DNA from: Xenopus tropicalis
Lineage: Eukaryota; Chordata; Amphibia; Anura; Pipidae
Assembly: GCF_000004195.4 (NCBI RefSeq)
Contig: NC_030683.2
Location: forward strand, 2,179,935 to 2,243,934
Reading direction: 5' to 3'
DNA length: 64,000 bases
The position numbers and the translations under genes were made by a program. Under the pieces are notes generated by a model. That model saw only the letters and a program-made list of their open reading frames with translations, had not been told where the DNA came from and made no database searches. Positions 45,501-54,890 of this stretch are shown here, piece after piece (positions within the stretch are counted from its first letter, which is position 1; every line of letters starts with the position of its first letter).

Positions 45501-46515
45501 GTAACTGTCACTGTGTCTGTCCCTTTCCCTTCCCTGCACTGCTGGTTCTGACTCCTGATACAACTCCCCAATATCCATTCATCCCTCATTCTCACTGGGT
45601 TTATAGTTATGTGTAACTGTCACTGTGTCTGTCCTTTCCCTTCTCTGCACTGCTGGTTCTGACTCCTGATACAACTCCCCAATACCCATTCATTCCTCAT
45701 TCTCACTGGGTTTATAGTTATGTGTAACTGTCACTGTGTCTGTCCCTTTCCCTTCCCTGCACTGCTGGTTCTGACTCCTGATACAACTCCCCAATATCCA
45801 TTCATTCCTCATTCTCACTGGGTTTATAGTTATGTGTAACTGTCACTGTGTCTGTCCCTTTCCCTTCCCTGCACTGCTGGTTCTGACTCCTGATACAACT
45901 CCCCAATACCCATTCATCCCTCATTCTCACTGGGTTTATAGTTATGTGTAACTGTCACTGTGTCTGTCCCTTTCCCTTCCCTGCACTGCTGGTTCTGACT
46001 CCTGATACAACTCCCCAATACCCATTCATCCCTCATTCTCACTGGGTTTATAGTTATGTGTAACTGTCACTGTGTCTGTCCCTTTCCCTTCCCTGCACTG
46101 CTGGTTCTGACTCCTGATACAACTCCCCAATACCCATTCATCCCTCATTCTCACTGGGTTTATAGTTATGTGTAACTGTCACTGTGTCTGTCCCTTTCCC
46201 TTCCCTGCACTGCTGGTTCTGACTCCTGATACAACTCCCCAATATCCAAGCCACCAATGTACCAGATTTACCAAGATTTGCCCAGCGGTCCAGCTGCTCC
46301 CAGTTACTGAGCCCGTGGCTAGTGATGGCCCCCAGGTTCTTGTCTAAATCATTTTCTTTTCTGTTGATTCCTTTTAGTGAATGAGGATCCTCTATTCTCC
46401 CGCCAGGCTTAGAGGTTCCGCGCACAGACAGGGCCTGGGGATTGGCCAGCTGGGACACTGGGTGCGGAAGGGACAGCACCTTAGGGTGAGTGAACGAAGG
46501 GCCCTTTGCAGCCAT
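24565..46515 (-). CDS. EFCAB6-like multi-EF-hand protein (18 exons)
   Basis: Exons in order: 46515-46272, 44177-44092, 43521-43421, 41922-41845, 41539-41366, 39920-39801, 39468-39320, 39108-38963, 33889-33702, 33562-33455, 32688-32623, 32326-32216, 31836-31725, 30403-30279, 29916-29673, 26925-26756, 26563-26403, 24788-24565. They total 2607 bases, 868 residues plus stop, with phase agreeing at all 17 junctions. The start ATG (46515) has a good Kozak context (ACCCATGG). After a low-complexity N-terminus the protein is a chain of EF-hand-like helix-loop-helix units: DPEGRGRVKRDA (about 137-148), HFSKGALNASEF (about 235), VTKEDFLIVLGKF (about 367), DEDFEHLLGKLP (about 495), MDRMNTNRLSAEGV (about 585), LDPLGTGCVTREEF (about 700), LDRTGTGLLHLREF (about 808). 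Most loops lack the full DxDxDG set, so calcium binding is doubtful except perhaps in the last two. The closest family I know is EFCAB6 (human about 1500 residues), but this is shorter and could be a distinct paralogue. Confidence is high in the gene, moderate in the name. Confidence 0.85.
24885..26395 (+). pseudogene. Tc1/mariner transposase relic amplified as satellite
   Basis: At 24912-24950 the plus strand reads QSPDPNPADPLWD, the C-terminal DDE motif of Tc1-like transposases (normally QSPDLNPIEHLWDEL). Each following repeat contains ALVAEWEQLPATLFHHLV, then, after a one-base shift, PRRAGAVIAARGG, which is the usual end of such a transposase. After the last copy the sequence continues as a Tc1-type 3' flank (26362-26395). 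The relic is frameshifted and missing its N-terminal two thirds. It lies in the last intron of the EF-hand gene, on the opposite strand. Confidence 0.8.
24942..26361. repeat. 179-bp satellite (eight copies)
   Basis: Eight nearly identical tandem copies of a 179-base unit, starting at 24942, 25121, 25300, 25479 and so on, with a single one-base deletion at about 25580 and a few substitutions. Most of the unit is the 3' end of the transposase relic. Identity is high, so the amplification is recent compared with decay of the transposon. Confidence 0.97.
27019..28038 (+). repeat. 112-bp satellite, array 1 (forward)
   Basis: Nine copies of a 112-base unit: GTCTGTCCCTTTCCCTTCCC, TGCACTGCTGGTTCTGACTC, ACAACTCCCCAATATCCATT, GGTTTATAGTTATGTGTAAC. 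It sits in EF-hand gene intron 15, facing the inverted array at 28567-29603. Confidence 0.97.
28039..28566. other. Spacer between inverted arrays
   Basis: Unique intronic DNA, about 530 bases, that would form the loop of the hairpin made by the two facing 112-bp arrays. No exon is recognised in it. Confidence 0.5.
28567..29603 (-). repeat. 112-bp satellite, array 2 (inverted)
   Basis: About nine copies of the reverse complement of the 27019-28038 unit (GGGACAGACACAGTGACAG, CACATAACTATAAACCCAGT, GTATCAGGAGTCAGAACCAG). It ends about 70 bases from EF-hand exon 15. The two arrays lie in one intron (26926-29672). Confidence 0.97.
31199..31612. repeat. GGGGGACA / GAGAGGGA simple repeat
   Basis: Pure purine-rich plus strand: GGGGGGACA units, then GGGAGAGA and GGGACAGG units. 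It has many G-runs of four or more and so is G-quadruplex-prone on the plus strand, which is the template strand of the EF-hand gene here (intron 13). Confidence 0.95.
32851..33213. mobile_element. Palindromic MITE in EF-hand intron 10
   Basis: A nearly perfect inverted repeat with arms of about 160 bases (ATAGCAACCAATCAGCAATT at the left, the reverse complement at 33194-33213) around a 40-base centre at about 33017-33058. Internal blocks (TTTATCTCCAGTCTTAGTAAAC; ATTGGTTGCTATGGGTTACT) are the common Xenopus palindromic repeat type. Fragments lie near 30055, 39640-39760 and 56645-56750. Confidence 0.8.
33965..34090. repeat. T2-like MITE copy 2
   Basis: Begins TTAAAGGAGAAGTCAAGCC and contains TGAGCATGTGCAGTGCCACTG, the inverted form of the GCACATGCTCAGTGG block of the copies at 15571 and 43651. 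It lies just left of the LTR element's target array. Confidence 0.5.
34112..34191. repeat. 11-bp minisatellite, left fragment
   Basis: About seven copies of (G)GGGTAACACA / GGGGTGATACA. The rest of the array continues to the right of the LTR element at 38389, so the element inserted into this minisatellite. Confidence 0.9.
34192..35099 (-). repeat. LTR (3' LTR of the element)
   Basis: 908 bases, downstream LTR in the element's own orientation. It differs from the partner at about 34701 (T versus A) and about 34789 (C versus T). Confidence 0.93.
35745..37052 (-). CDS. Orphan protein of the LTR element
   Basis: An intact frame of 435 residues from the ATG at 37052; the frame stays open further upstream without an earlier ATG. 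I do not recognise the family. What can be seen: an N-terminal region with a four-cysteine knuckle (C53, C56, C71, C74: CX2C-X14-CX2C, ICGDCGAE ... RCPSCGHRG), like a zinc ribbon; a Pro/Glu/Ser-rich, probably disordered middle (about 145-260); and a Trp/Tyr-rich basic C-terminal part (about 300-400: FWVLPGKGDPD, WGYYMPYAPLWVYDKM, EWWWGR). No DD motifs of a polymerase or integrase and no CCHC knuckle of a typical nucleocapsid are seen. It could be a diverged Gag or a captured host gene. That it is intact in a young element suggests it was functional recently. Confidence 0.7.
   Translation of the reverse strand: MSIKSGSERGSETPMLSRPEVGSLYDANIRYVWLGSFVEKPSPLGEFLMVPICGDCGAEVHSALKQALGRCPSCGHRGWMGPLREDKLNDGYRTTLAMLTTLNTNQSSPAVYGRYLGDGDLTLVSGPLQLYPWKVEISGSVASGDVSSEKPQGVNEESQGWESQGGRVESEPAAILPEAPSISQAQATVEPEPQGVPQGPEEAAQSPESTSDKGGPPEVKSLPPYIEVLKKRNEASEGANGAVSTPNPGWDNLDETEEEDFYSPQLFKLPNSILAPRKITKEEEKDFWVLPGKGDPDIFCRVSRIQRVMNYKIFRLWGYYMPYAPLWVYDKMESLMDDWVVAEIAAKEKKAGKCLYHADPLKKMAAWKFVRALEKEWWWGRTVLRHTVYSCGRKSPEPRYFSTEVELPSGVPVEKPHPCYYASYIDIQMRFAYMV
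37481..38388 (-). repeat. LTR (5' LTR of the element)
   Basis: 908 bases, upstream LTR in the element's own orientation; it should carry the promoter. A 428-base leader separates it from the start codon of the encoded protein. Confidence 0.93.
38389..38905. repeat. 11-bp minisatellite, right fragment
   Basis: About 45 copies of GGGGTAACACA and variants (GGAGTAACACA, GGGATTAACACA), continuing the array cut by the LTR element. It ends about 60 bases from EF-hand exon 8. Confidence 0.95.
39970..41340. other. EF-hand intron 5, GC-rich repeats
   Basis: No exon recognised. The GC-rich block 40247-40780 holds several direct and inverted pieces of the hAT MITE end (CAGTCGGACTGGGG at 40249, CAGCGTCGGACTTGG at 40374, CCCAGTCCGACCC at 40692). 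These look like overlapping, decayed non-autonomous hAT copies. A 338-codon open frame on the minus strand across it has no family resemblance. Confidence 0.5.
42050..43010. repeat. 71-bp satellite in EF-hand intron 3
   Basis: About 13 copies of a 71-base unit: ATATATAGTGAATAAAGTGC, CCCCTATTGTAACATATAGG, GATATTATAAGCCCCCGAGG. Variants GAGGAG versus GAGGGG and AAACCCC versus AAGCCCC alternate in the right half, which hints at a two-unit higher order. Confidence 0.97.
43020..43420. other. AT-rich intronic DNA
   Basis: Very AT-rich sequence (TAATAATATA runs) next to EF-hand exon 3. No gene. Confidence 0.5.
43651..43880. repeat. T2-like MITE copy 3
   Basis: Starts AAAGGGGAACTAAAGCC and shares GGAAATGCTGTACTTTATATAC and GTCAGTGGCACCGCACATGC with the copy at 15571. 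It lies in EF-hand intron 2. Confidence 0.6.
44885..46247 (+). repeat. 112-bp satellite, array 3 (forward)
   Basis: About 12 copies of the 112-base unit found at 27019, in the same orientation, within EF-hand intron 1 and ending about 25 bases from exon 1. It is inverted relative to the array at 28567-29603. Confidence 0.97.
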
Positions 46516-46589
46516 GGGTGCTCTCCCTGCACGTCAGGAGTTTGGCTGCTTTGGTGCAAACAGTTCTGTAACTTTTCTGACAACATACA

Positions 46590-46602
46590 GTTGCTAAGCA
46601 AC
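46590..46602. promoter_or_regulatory. X-box (RFX site), EF-hand gene
   Basis: GTTGCTAAGCAAC is a perfect palindrome around one central base and fits the RFX X-box consensus. It lies 75 bases upstream of the EF-hand gene start codon. RFX factors drive ciliary and sperm-tail genes. Confidence 0.65.
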
Positions 46603-46813
46603 ACCCCCCCCCCCGGGGGAGAACAATGGCCCCGGTGTGATCCTCCCATAAACCTTTATATTTATATTATACAGTGAGTATGTGATGTGTCTGCCCCAGC
46701 TATAAAGAGTTAATGCATTCAGAATAAAAAGACCAATCCGGCGGCCGATATCAGACAAAGTCTGTTTGTTCCCGTTGAAAAGGGAACAAAACTTTTGGAT
46801 TTCAGCTTCACAT

Positions 46814-46827
46814 GTTTCCTAGGCAAC
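46814..46827. promoter_or_regulatory. Second X-box-like site
   Basis: GTTTCCTAGGCAAC: the GGCAAC half fits the RFX half site exactly and the other half nearly. It is about 300 bases upstream of the EF-hand gene start codon. Confidence 0.45.
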
Positions 46828-47097
46828 CACATCCCATAGAGTCGCATACAAAGTTCTATTGAAGGCAGAGACTAAATGGGGCAGAAATGGAGCCCTAAGC
46901 ACAATACTGCGCTGATTGGAGGTATATATGGAAACGTTAATTCCCTTCCTGAGTTCTCTTGGGGGCCCCGATGGCCAGAGGATTGGGGGTATCTGATCCC
47001 CCCCATTATAAGCAGCAGTCCTGCCCTGCTTTATGGCTGAGATTCTAGCTATCTGTATAACAGAGCATTCTGTCACAGTGGCACAGATCCTATCTGA

Positions 47098-48270
47098 TCC
47101 CCCCCCCATTGTAAGCAGCAGTCCTGCCCTGCTTTATGGCTGAGATTCTAGCTATCTGTATAACAGAGCATTCTGTCACAGTGGCACAGATCCTATCTGA
47201 TCCCCCCATTGTAAGCAGCAGTCCTGCCCTGCTTTATGGCTGAGATTCTAGCTATCTGTATAACAGAGCATTCTGTCACAGTGGCACAGATCCTATCTGA
47301 TCCCCCCCATTGTAAGCAGCAGTCCTGCCCTGCTTTATGGCTGAGATTCTAGCTATCTGTATAACAGAGCATTCTGTCACAGTGGCACAGATCCTATCTG
47401 ATCCCCCCATTGTAAGCAGCAGTCCTGCCCTGCTTTATGGCTGAGATTCTAGCTATCTGTATAACAGAGCATTCTGTCACAGTGGCACAGATCCTATCTG
47501 ATCCCCCCCATTGTAAGCAGCAGTCCTGCCCTGCTTTATGGCTGAGATTCTAGCTATCTGTATAACAGAGCATTCTGTCACAGTGGCACAGATCCTATCT
47601 GATCCCCCCCATTGTAAGCAGCAGTCCTGCCCTGCTTTATGGCTGAGATTCTAGCTATCTGTATAACAGAGCATTCTGTCACAGTGGCACAGATCCTATC
47701 TGATCCCCCCCATTGTAAGCAGCAGTCCTGCCCTGCTTTATGGCTGAGATTCTAGCTATCTGTATAACAGAGCATTCTGTCACAGTGGCACAGATCCTAT
47801 CTGATCCCCCCATTGTAAGCAGCAGTCCTGCCCTGCTTTATGGCTGAGATTCTAGCTATCTGTATAACAGAGCATTCTGTCACAGTGGCACAGATCCTAT
47901 CTGATCCCCCCATTGTAAGCAGCAGTCCTGCCCTGCTTTATGGCTGAGATTCTAGCTATCTGTATAACAGAGCATTCTGTCACAGTGGCACAGATCCTAT
48001 CTGATCCCCCCATTGTAAGCAGCAGTCCTGCCCTGCTTTATGGCTGAGATTCTAGCTATCTGTATAACAGAGCATTCTGTCACAGTGGCACAGATCCTAT
48101 CTGATCCCCCCATTGTAAGCAGCAGTCCTGCCCTGCTTTATGGCTGAGATTCTAGCTATCTGTATAACAGAGCATTCTGTCACAGTGGCACAGATCCTAT
48201 CTGATCCCCCCATTGTAAGCAGCAGTCCTGCCCTGCTTTATGGCTGAGATCCTAGCTATCTGTATAACAG
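47098..48270. repeat. 100-bp satellite upstream of EF-hand gene
   Basis: About 12 copies of a 100-base unit: GTAAGCAGCAGTCCTGCCCT, GGCTGAGATTCTAGCTATCT, GCATTCTGTCACAGTGGCAC, differing mainly in the length of a C-run (CCCCCC to CCCCCCCC). Confidence 0.97.
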
Positions 48271-49190
48271 AGCATTCAGGTTTACAAACACAAACACATT
48301 TGGCCGCAGCCCCCGGCGTTGGTATTTACTGTAAATCACAGGATTCAGCAATACTAAACCTATAAAGCTGAGGTTGGCTGTTTCCTGGGTGAGAAATGCT
48401 GATTGTGTAGGGGGGGGGGGCTGCTTTATGGCGCAGTGTGTACGCTTCCTAAATCTGCCTACAAGGATCAATACAATGACGCATGGGGGGGGGGAGTTAT
48501 AGCTGCAGGTTTCCAAGGTTAAAATAAATCTCATTTGTCCTCAGTGACTTCTTAAAGGGTAAGTGAACCCTACCCTCCAGCAGAACAGAAATTTCACCCA
48601 ACAAACTTCACTTTTCTCTTCCAATGGTTATATATATATATTAATTTATAGATTTTTCTTCCTACTTGTATATGACAATTCCCCATATATACAGTTTATT
48701 TGTGCACTTTCTCCCTATTAATAACATTGGCACCAAGCGCTGATTTACCTGCCAGGTTGGTAAAAATAAACACCGGCCGGTGGGGGGGTGACCCTAATGC
48801 CAGTAGGTGGCTGCGCCTTTTGACCTCCGATGACTGCTCGTTTCTGATTGGATGTTGTAGTAGAGGTCATAATCCCTTTATAAAGCAATATATTGGGGAT
48901 GTGCCACTAGCCTGTGAGTAATGCCCCATCAGGCACAAAATGCAGTCAGGCTTGTTGCCTAAATTATAATTTTATATCCTACTATACTATATAATGCTTA
49001 TTTACTGTACTGTGAGGCTTTATGTGAGAGTCTCCCCTTATACATACCCATTTGGGCTGATTTATCTATATAACTTACATTATTCCTTCTTTGGGACAAT
49101 TTATACACTGCAAATTATTTTATTTTTTGGTTATTATCTAAACAGTAAATACTAATTGAGTTTAACCGTGGAAGCAAAAGTAAATGTTAG
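48271..49190. other. Intergenic DNA between divergent genes
   Basis: Lies between the EF-hand gene (leftwards) and gpam (rightwards). It has short G-runs and AT-rich stretches and no recognised exon. Confidence 0.4.
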
Positions 49191-49199
49191 CGCTGCCCT

Positions 49200-49456
49200 T
49201 ACTTAATATGGCTTCTCCCGGCCATATCAGAGGAATCATGCCCTCAACCAATATGGCAGCCCTCCTTACTGTTCGGAGACACTAGTTACGCACTGCCCTT
49301 ACACAAAATGGCCTCCGTTAGTTCCTCACTAGCGACCGCTTTCTTACCCAACATGGCCGTCAGAGAGGCGCAGGATGATGACGAGAGGAGGATGCGCGGC
49401 CATGAGGAGTGCGGGCAGAGGCGTGCTCAGGAGTCCGGTGCCGGGCTGAAGGAGAG
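49200..49456 (+). promoter_or_regulatory. gpam: Presumed gpam promoter and non-coding exon 1
   Basis: Four YY1-like ATGGC cores (AATATGGC at 49205, AATATGGCAGC at 49250, AAAATGGCCTCC at 49305, ACATGGCC at 49351) lie in a CpG-bearing stretch, the style of a TATA-less housekeeping promoter. The segment ends in a good splice donor (GGAGAG, then GTAAGG at 49457), so I propose it as the 5' untranslated exon joined to the gpam exon at 55101. The transcription start cannot be placed. An ATG at 49353 opens a short upstream frame (see findings). Confidence 0.55.
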
Positions 49457-49619
49457 GTAAGGGGACGGGGTGTTGGGCCGGGGCATTAGCGGGGCATTAG
49501 CGGGGCAGGGGCGCTTTGGGCCATGGTATCAGCTGCTTCAGAACCTTCTGCCATACACATCTGTCAGACATAACTATCAGTCCCATAGAACTCTTATAAC
49601 TGGGCTGTCACGGTGTTCT

Positions 49620-51830
49620 GCTCTTATACATGAACATTACGGTAATGGGCCAGAGCAAGAGGTTCTGCAGCTTCTCCTTAAGGGCTCTTATACATGAACA
49701 TTACGGTAATGGGTCAGAGCAAGAGGTTCTGCAGCTTCTCCTTAAGGGCTCTTATACATGAACATTACGGTAATGGGTCAGAGCAAGAGGTTCTGCAGCT
49801 TCTCCTTATGGGCTCTTGTACATGAACATTACGGTAATGGGTCAGAGCAAGAGGTTCTGCAGCTTCTCCTTATGGGCTCTTATACATGAACATTACGGTA
49901 ATGGGTCAGAGCAAGAGGTTCTGCAGCTTCTCCTTATGGGCTCTTATACATGAACATTACGGTAATGGGTCAGAGCAAGAGGTTCTGCAGCTTCTTATGG
50001 GCTGTTATACATGAACATTACGGTAATGGGTCGGAGCAAGAGGTTCTGCAGCTTCTTATGGGCTGTTATACATGAACATTACGGTAATGGGTCAGAGCAA
50101 GAGGTTCTGCAGCTTCTCCTTATGGGCTCTTATACATGAACATTATGGTAATGGGTCAGAGCAAGAGGTTCTGCAGCTTCTTATGGGCTGTTATACATGA
50201 ACATTACGGTAATGGGTCGGAGCAAGAGGTTCTGCAGCTTCTCCTTATGGGCTCTTATACATGAACATTACGGTAATGGGTCAGAGCAAGAGGTTCTGCA
50301 GCTTCTCCTTATGGGCCCTTATACATGAACATTACGGTAATGGGTCGGAGCAAGAGGTTCTGCAGCTTCTCCTTATGGGCTCTTATACATGAACATTACG
50401 GTAATGGGTCAGAGCAAGAGGTTCTGCAGCTTCTCCTTATGGGCCCTTATACATGAACATTACGGTAATGGGTCAGAGCAAGAGGTTCTGCAGCTTCTAC
50501 TTATGGGCTCTTGTACATGAACATTACAGTAATGGGTCAGAGCAAGAGGTTCTGCAGCTTCTCCTTATGGGCTCTTGTACATGAACATTACGGTAATGGG
50601 TCAGAGCAAGAGGTTCTGCAGCTTCTCCTTATGGGCTCTTATACATGAACATTACGGTAACGGGTCAGAGCAAGAGGTTCTGCAACTTCTCCTTATGGGC
50701 TGTTATACATGAACATTACGGTAATGGGTCAGAGCAAGAGGTTCTGCAGCTTCTCCTTATGGGCTCTTGTACATGAACATTACGGTAACGGGTCAGAGCA
50801 AGAGGTTCTGCAACTTCTCCTTATGGGCTGTTATACATGAACATTACGGTAATGGGTCAGAGCAAGAGGTTCTGCAGCTTCTTATGGGCTGTTATACATG
50901 AACATTACGGTAACGGGTCAGAGCAAGAGGTTCTGCAACTTCTCCTTATGGGCTGTTATACATGAACATTACGGTAATGGGTCAGAGCAAGAGGTTCTGC
51001 AGCTTCTCCTTATGGGCTCTTGTACATGAACATTACGGTAACGGGTCAGAGCAAGAGGTTCTGCAACTTCTCCTTATGGGCTGTTATACATGAACATTAC
51101 GGTAATGGGTCAGAGCAAAAGGTTCTGCAGCTTCTTATGGGCTCTTGTACATGAACATTACGGTAACGGGTCAGAGCAAGAGGTTCTGCAGCTTCTTATG
51201 GGCTCTTGTACATGAACATTACGGTAATGGGTCAGAGCAAGAGGTTCTGCAGCTTCTCGTTATGGGCCCTTATACATGAACATTACAGTAATGGGTCAGA
51301 GCAAGAGGTTCTGCAGCTTCTTATGGGCTCTTGTACATGAACATTACGGTAACGGGTCAGAGCAAGAGGTTCTGCAGCTTCTTATGGGCTCTTGTACATG
51401 AACATTACGGTAATGGGTCAGAGCAAGAGGTTCTGCAGCTTCTCCTTATGGGCTCTTGTACATGAACATTACGGTAATGGGTCAGAGCAAGAGGTTCTGC
51501 AATTTCTCCTTATGGGCTGTTATACATGAACATTACGGTAATGGGTCAGAGCAAGAGGTTCTGCAGCTTCTCCTTATGGGCTCTTATACATGAACATTAC
51601 GGTAATGGGTCAGAGCAAGAGGTTCTGCAGCTTCTCGTTATGGGCCCTTATACATGAACATTACGGTAATGGGTCAGAGCAAGAGGTTCTGCAGCTTCTC
51701 CTTATGGGCCCTTATACATGAACATTACGGTAATGGGTCAGAGCAAGAGGTTCTGCAGCTTCTCCTTATGGGCTCTTGTACATGAACATTACGGTAATGG
51801 GTCAGAGCAAGAGGTTCTGCAGTGGCTGAG
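49620..51830. repeat. 60/64-bp minisatellite in gpam intron 1
   Basis: About 35 copies of a 64-base unit, or 60-base variants lacking TCC-type bases: TACATGAACATTACGGTAAT, GGGTCAGAGCAAGAGGTTCT, GCAGCTTCTCCTTATGGGC. Substitutions (GGTAACGGG, GCAACTTC, TTGTAC) recur in the same combinations, which indicates repeated block duplication. Confidence 0.97.
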
Positions 51831-52319
51831 CCAATCGGATTCTTTGTGGGAATACAGCCCAGAAAGGGTTAATTTAACTCTTGTGATGTCTCTGCTGCTC
51901 CCCATTGTGTGCGGTGAGTGCGCAGCAGGTACCCCGGTTTCACCCTCTGTACCCCAATGTTTGCCCAGCACCCCTGTCCCACTGTCCCTGCGCTTCCCAT
52001 TCCCCTGGCACCTCAGCGGCACCGCCCCCCCCCCCCCCCATGGCTCCAGCTGAATGGGACTATTTATAGCCACTCGGTGCCGTCACTCACGGGAGAGGAA
52101 ACTCCGCGACCTTCACTCGTCCCCTTTGTGCTATCGGGTGTCCCCCATCCCTTTAATTGCCCCCCTACTGCCCCCCAGCTGTAACTCCCAGCATCCTCAG
52201 CCCCAGCGTATGTGTCCCTGCAATGTGTATATATTATATATATGGGACTTGTTATTCAGGGGGCGCCATGTATGAACCCACATTAGTGTGGGGGGGCAAC
52301 CAGGAAGGATTGTTAGATA

Positions 52320-53155
52320 AATAGGAGCATCTTCTATTTCATTACTGCCCCCCCTTATATATTTTTATATAGTGACCCCCCCTTAACTGCCCCTCCCCCC
52401 AGTGTAACCAATCCCAACTGGGCCAGCCTTTCCCCATAACTGAGCCCATTCCCTTTATCAGCTTAGTCGCTCTTCCCTGTACTTTCTCTATTTCATTACT
52501 GCCCCCCCCTTATATATTTATATATAGTGACCCCCCCTTAACTGCCCCCCCCCCCCAGTGTAACCAATCCCAACTGGGCCAGCCTTTCCCCATAACTGAG
52601 CCCATTCCCTTTATCAGCTTAGTCGCTCTTCCCTGTACTTTCTCTATTTCATTACTGCCCCCCCTTATATATTTATATATAGTGACCCCCCCCCCTTAAC
52701 TGCCCCTTCCCCAGTGTAACCAATCCCAACTGGGCCAGCCTTTCCCCATAACTGAGCCCATTCCCTTTATCAGCTTAGTCGCTCTTCCCTGTACTTTCTC
52801 TATTTCATTACTGCCCCCCCTTATATATTTATATATAGTGACCCCCCCTTAACTGCCCCTTCCCCAGTGTAACCAATCCCAACTGGGCCAGCCTTTCCCC
52901 ATAACTGAGCCCATTCCCTTTATCAGCTTAGTCGCTCTTTCCCTGTACTTTCTCTATTTCATTACTGCCCCCCCCTTATATATTTATATATAGTGACCCC
53001 CCCTTAACTGCCCCCCCCCCCCAGTGTAACCAATCCCAACTGGGCCAGCCTTTCCCCATAACTGAGCCCATTCCCTTTATCAGCTTAGTCGCTCTTCCCT
53101 GTACTTTCTCTATTTCATTACTGCCCCCCCCTTATATATTTATATATAGTGATCC
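52320..53155. repeat. 155-bp tandem repeat in gpam intron 1
   Basis: Five full copies and one partial copy of a 155-base unit: TCTATTTCATTACTGCCCCC, TTATATATTTATATATAGTG, CCAATCCCAACTGGGCCAGC, CCTTTATCAGCTTAGTCGC, with variable C-runs. Confidence 0.95.
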
Positions 53156-54435
53156 TACCCCCCCCCGTTAACTGCCTCCCTACAGAGTCCCTGGGGACCC
53201 CGCTAAGAGCCTTACTCCATGTAGACAATGTATCAGACCCAGTACCCAGGTTCCTGCCCATTAGACATTATTGCCCCCCAACCATTAAGGCTGATGCCAC
53301 TCGGGGCGGATTCGTAGCCTGGGGACAATAGGAGACAGAGAATTTGCCCCACGCTGGCGTTACCCCCGCCCTGTACATTCCCTCGCAGCCATTGGGTCGG
53401 CCCATCAGACACACGGGGGGGAACACGTTTACCCTACAGGCCGAGAGTGGGACCCGCCTGGCATTAGCCGATGACTTGCCCCAAGCTCTAGCTGTTTGCC
53501 CAGCCCACGTCTCTAGTAGCCCCCCCAATCCCCCCTCCCCCAGCAGGTTCCCAGCCGCACATTAATCTCCCTAATCTCTGCCCCCCCCCACGGGGCACGT
53601 GGCACAGGGAATGTCTCTCAGATAAGGATCGGGGAAGATCTCACCTTCAGCTTCTCACCTAGTTCTTATGGACTTGTCCTTGGTACCAGTGTGTCCTGGC
53701 CCCTCCCACTAATCTGCCCCCCCCCCCCCCCACATGCCCAACCCTGGCACCAGGCAAGCAGCAGGCAGTTGGACAAGTGGGGTCCCCCTATATCCCCTAT
53801 AACTATAACCTTTCCTTCCTAGCACCCCCCCTCACCTGTAGTTGAGGTGGTGCCCCCTAGGGGCTCTGAAAGTCAACCTGCCCCCGGCACCTTTACCCAA
53901 AATGTCAATTCTTTTAGTATAAACTGTGGAACCCCCCTGCCCCCTTGACTGTAATGAACCTGTCCCCCATATTTACCCAGCGGCACCCACAAACCCAGCT
54001 TTACCTTATTCCTTTTTGGTTATATCCAATCTGTTTTGCAACAAAGGGTGTAACTCTCCCCCCAGTATACAATCTGGGGGTCCCCTGTGACTTCTGGGGG
54101 GGCCACTGTACATGGGCCAACTTCAGCTACACAAGGGGCACCCCACAAATAATGACTCCCTACTTTCTGTGTTTAACCCTTTGCCCACATGTCATTTTCT
54201 ATCAATGAATAATTTCCTGCAAGCTCCGTGGCCGCTCCCTCCGGCACTGTTTGCCCAATGCATTCCCTGCAACCAAGGCGCCTACTGGGAGAGTTTAGAG
54301 CGTCAGCAGTTGGTCAATGAGCTGCTCCTGGGGGGGTCACTGAGCTCACACTCAGACTTGGGAATTATCTTGAAAGTTCAAGTTTAGGAGACAGTTTGGG
54401 AGTCCGAACATTAAAGAAAAAGGTAAAGGGGTCCT
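53156..54435. other. Unique DNA in gpam intron 1
   Basis: No exon recognised. C-rich in parts (C-runs at 53721-53737). Confidence 0.4.
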
Positions 54436-54439
54436 TCAT

Positions 54440-54890
54440 TTCTGAATTAACTCTTAGTATGATGTAGAGAGTAATATTCTGAGATAATTTGCAATTGGTC
54501 TTTATTTTTTTATTTATTTTGCTATTTGTTCAGTAGCTCTTCAGTTTGGAGTTTCTGCAGTTATCTGGTTGCTAGGGTCCAATTTACCTTAGTAACCAGG
54601 GAGTGAGTGGAAAGAGAGACTGGAATATTAATAATAGAGGAGCTGAATAGAAAGATAAAAGGAAATAAAAAGTAACAATAAAACTGGAGCCCCACAGAGG
54701 AAAAGCTTTTTGGCTGCCGGGGTCAGTGACCCCCATTTAAGAGATGGAAAGAGTCAGAAGTAGAAAGCAAATAATTCATAAACTATAAAAAAAAAAAATA
54801 ATGAAGACCAATTGAAAAGTTGTTTGCAACTGACCATTATATAAGATATTAAAAGTTAATTTAAAGGTGACCCTCCCCTTTAATTAAGTG
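54440..54890 (+). repeat. Interspersed repeat, copy B
   Basis: The same family as 5235-5590, in the opposite orientation (GCAATTGGTCTTTATTTTTT, TGGTTGCTAGGGTCCAATTT, GGCTGCCGGGGTCAGTGACC), ending AAGGTGACCCTCCCCTTTAA. Confidence 0.8.

Noticed and set aside
51883..51914. A small possible exon (MSLLLPIVCG then GTGAGTGC)
   Set aside because: It has a donor and an ATG, but no convincing acceptor and no link in phase with the gpam N-terminus.
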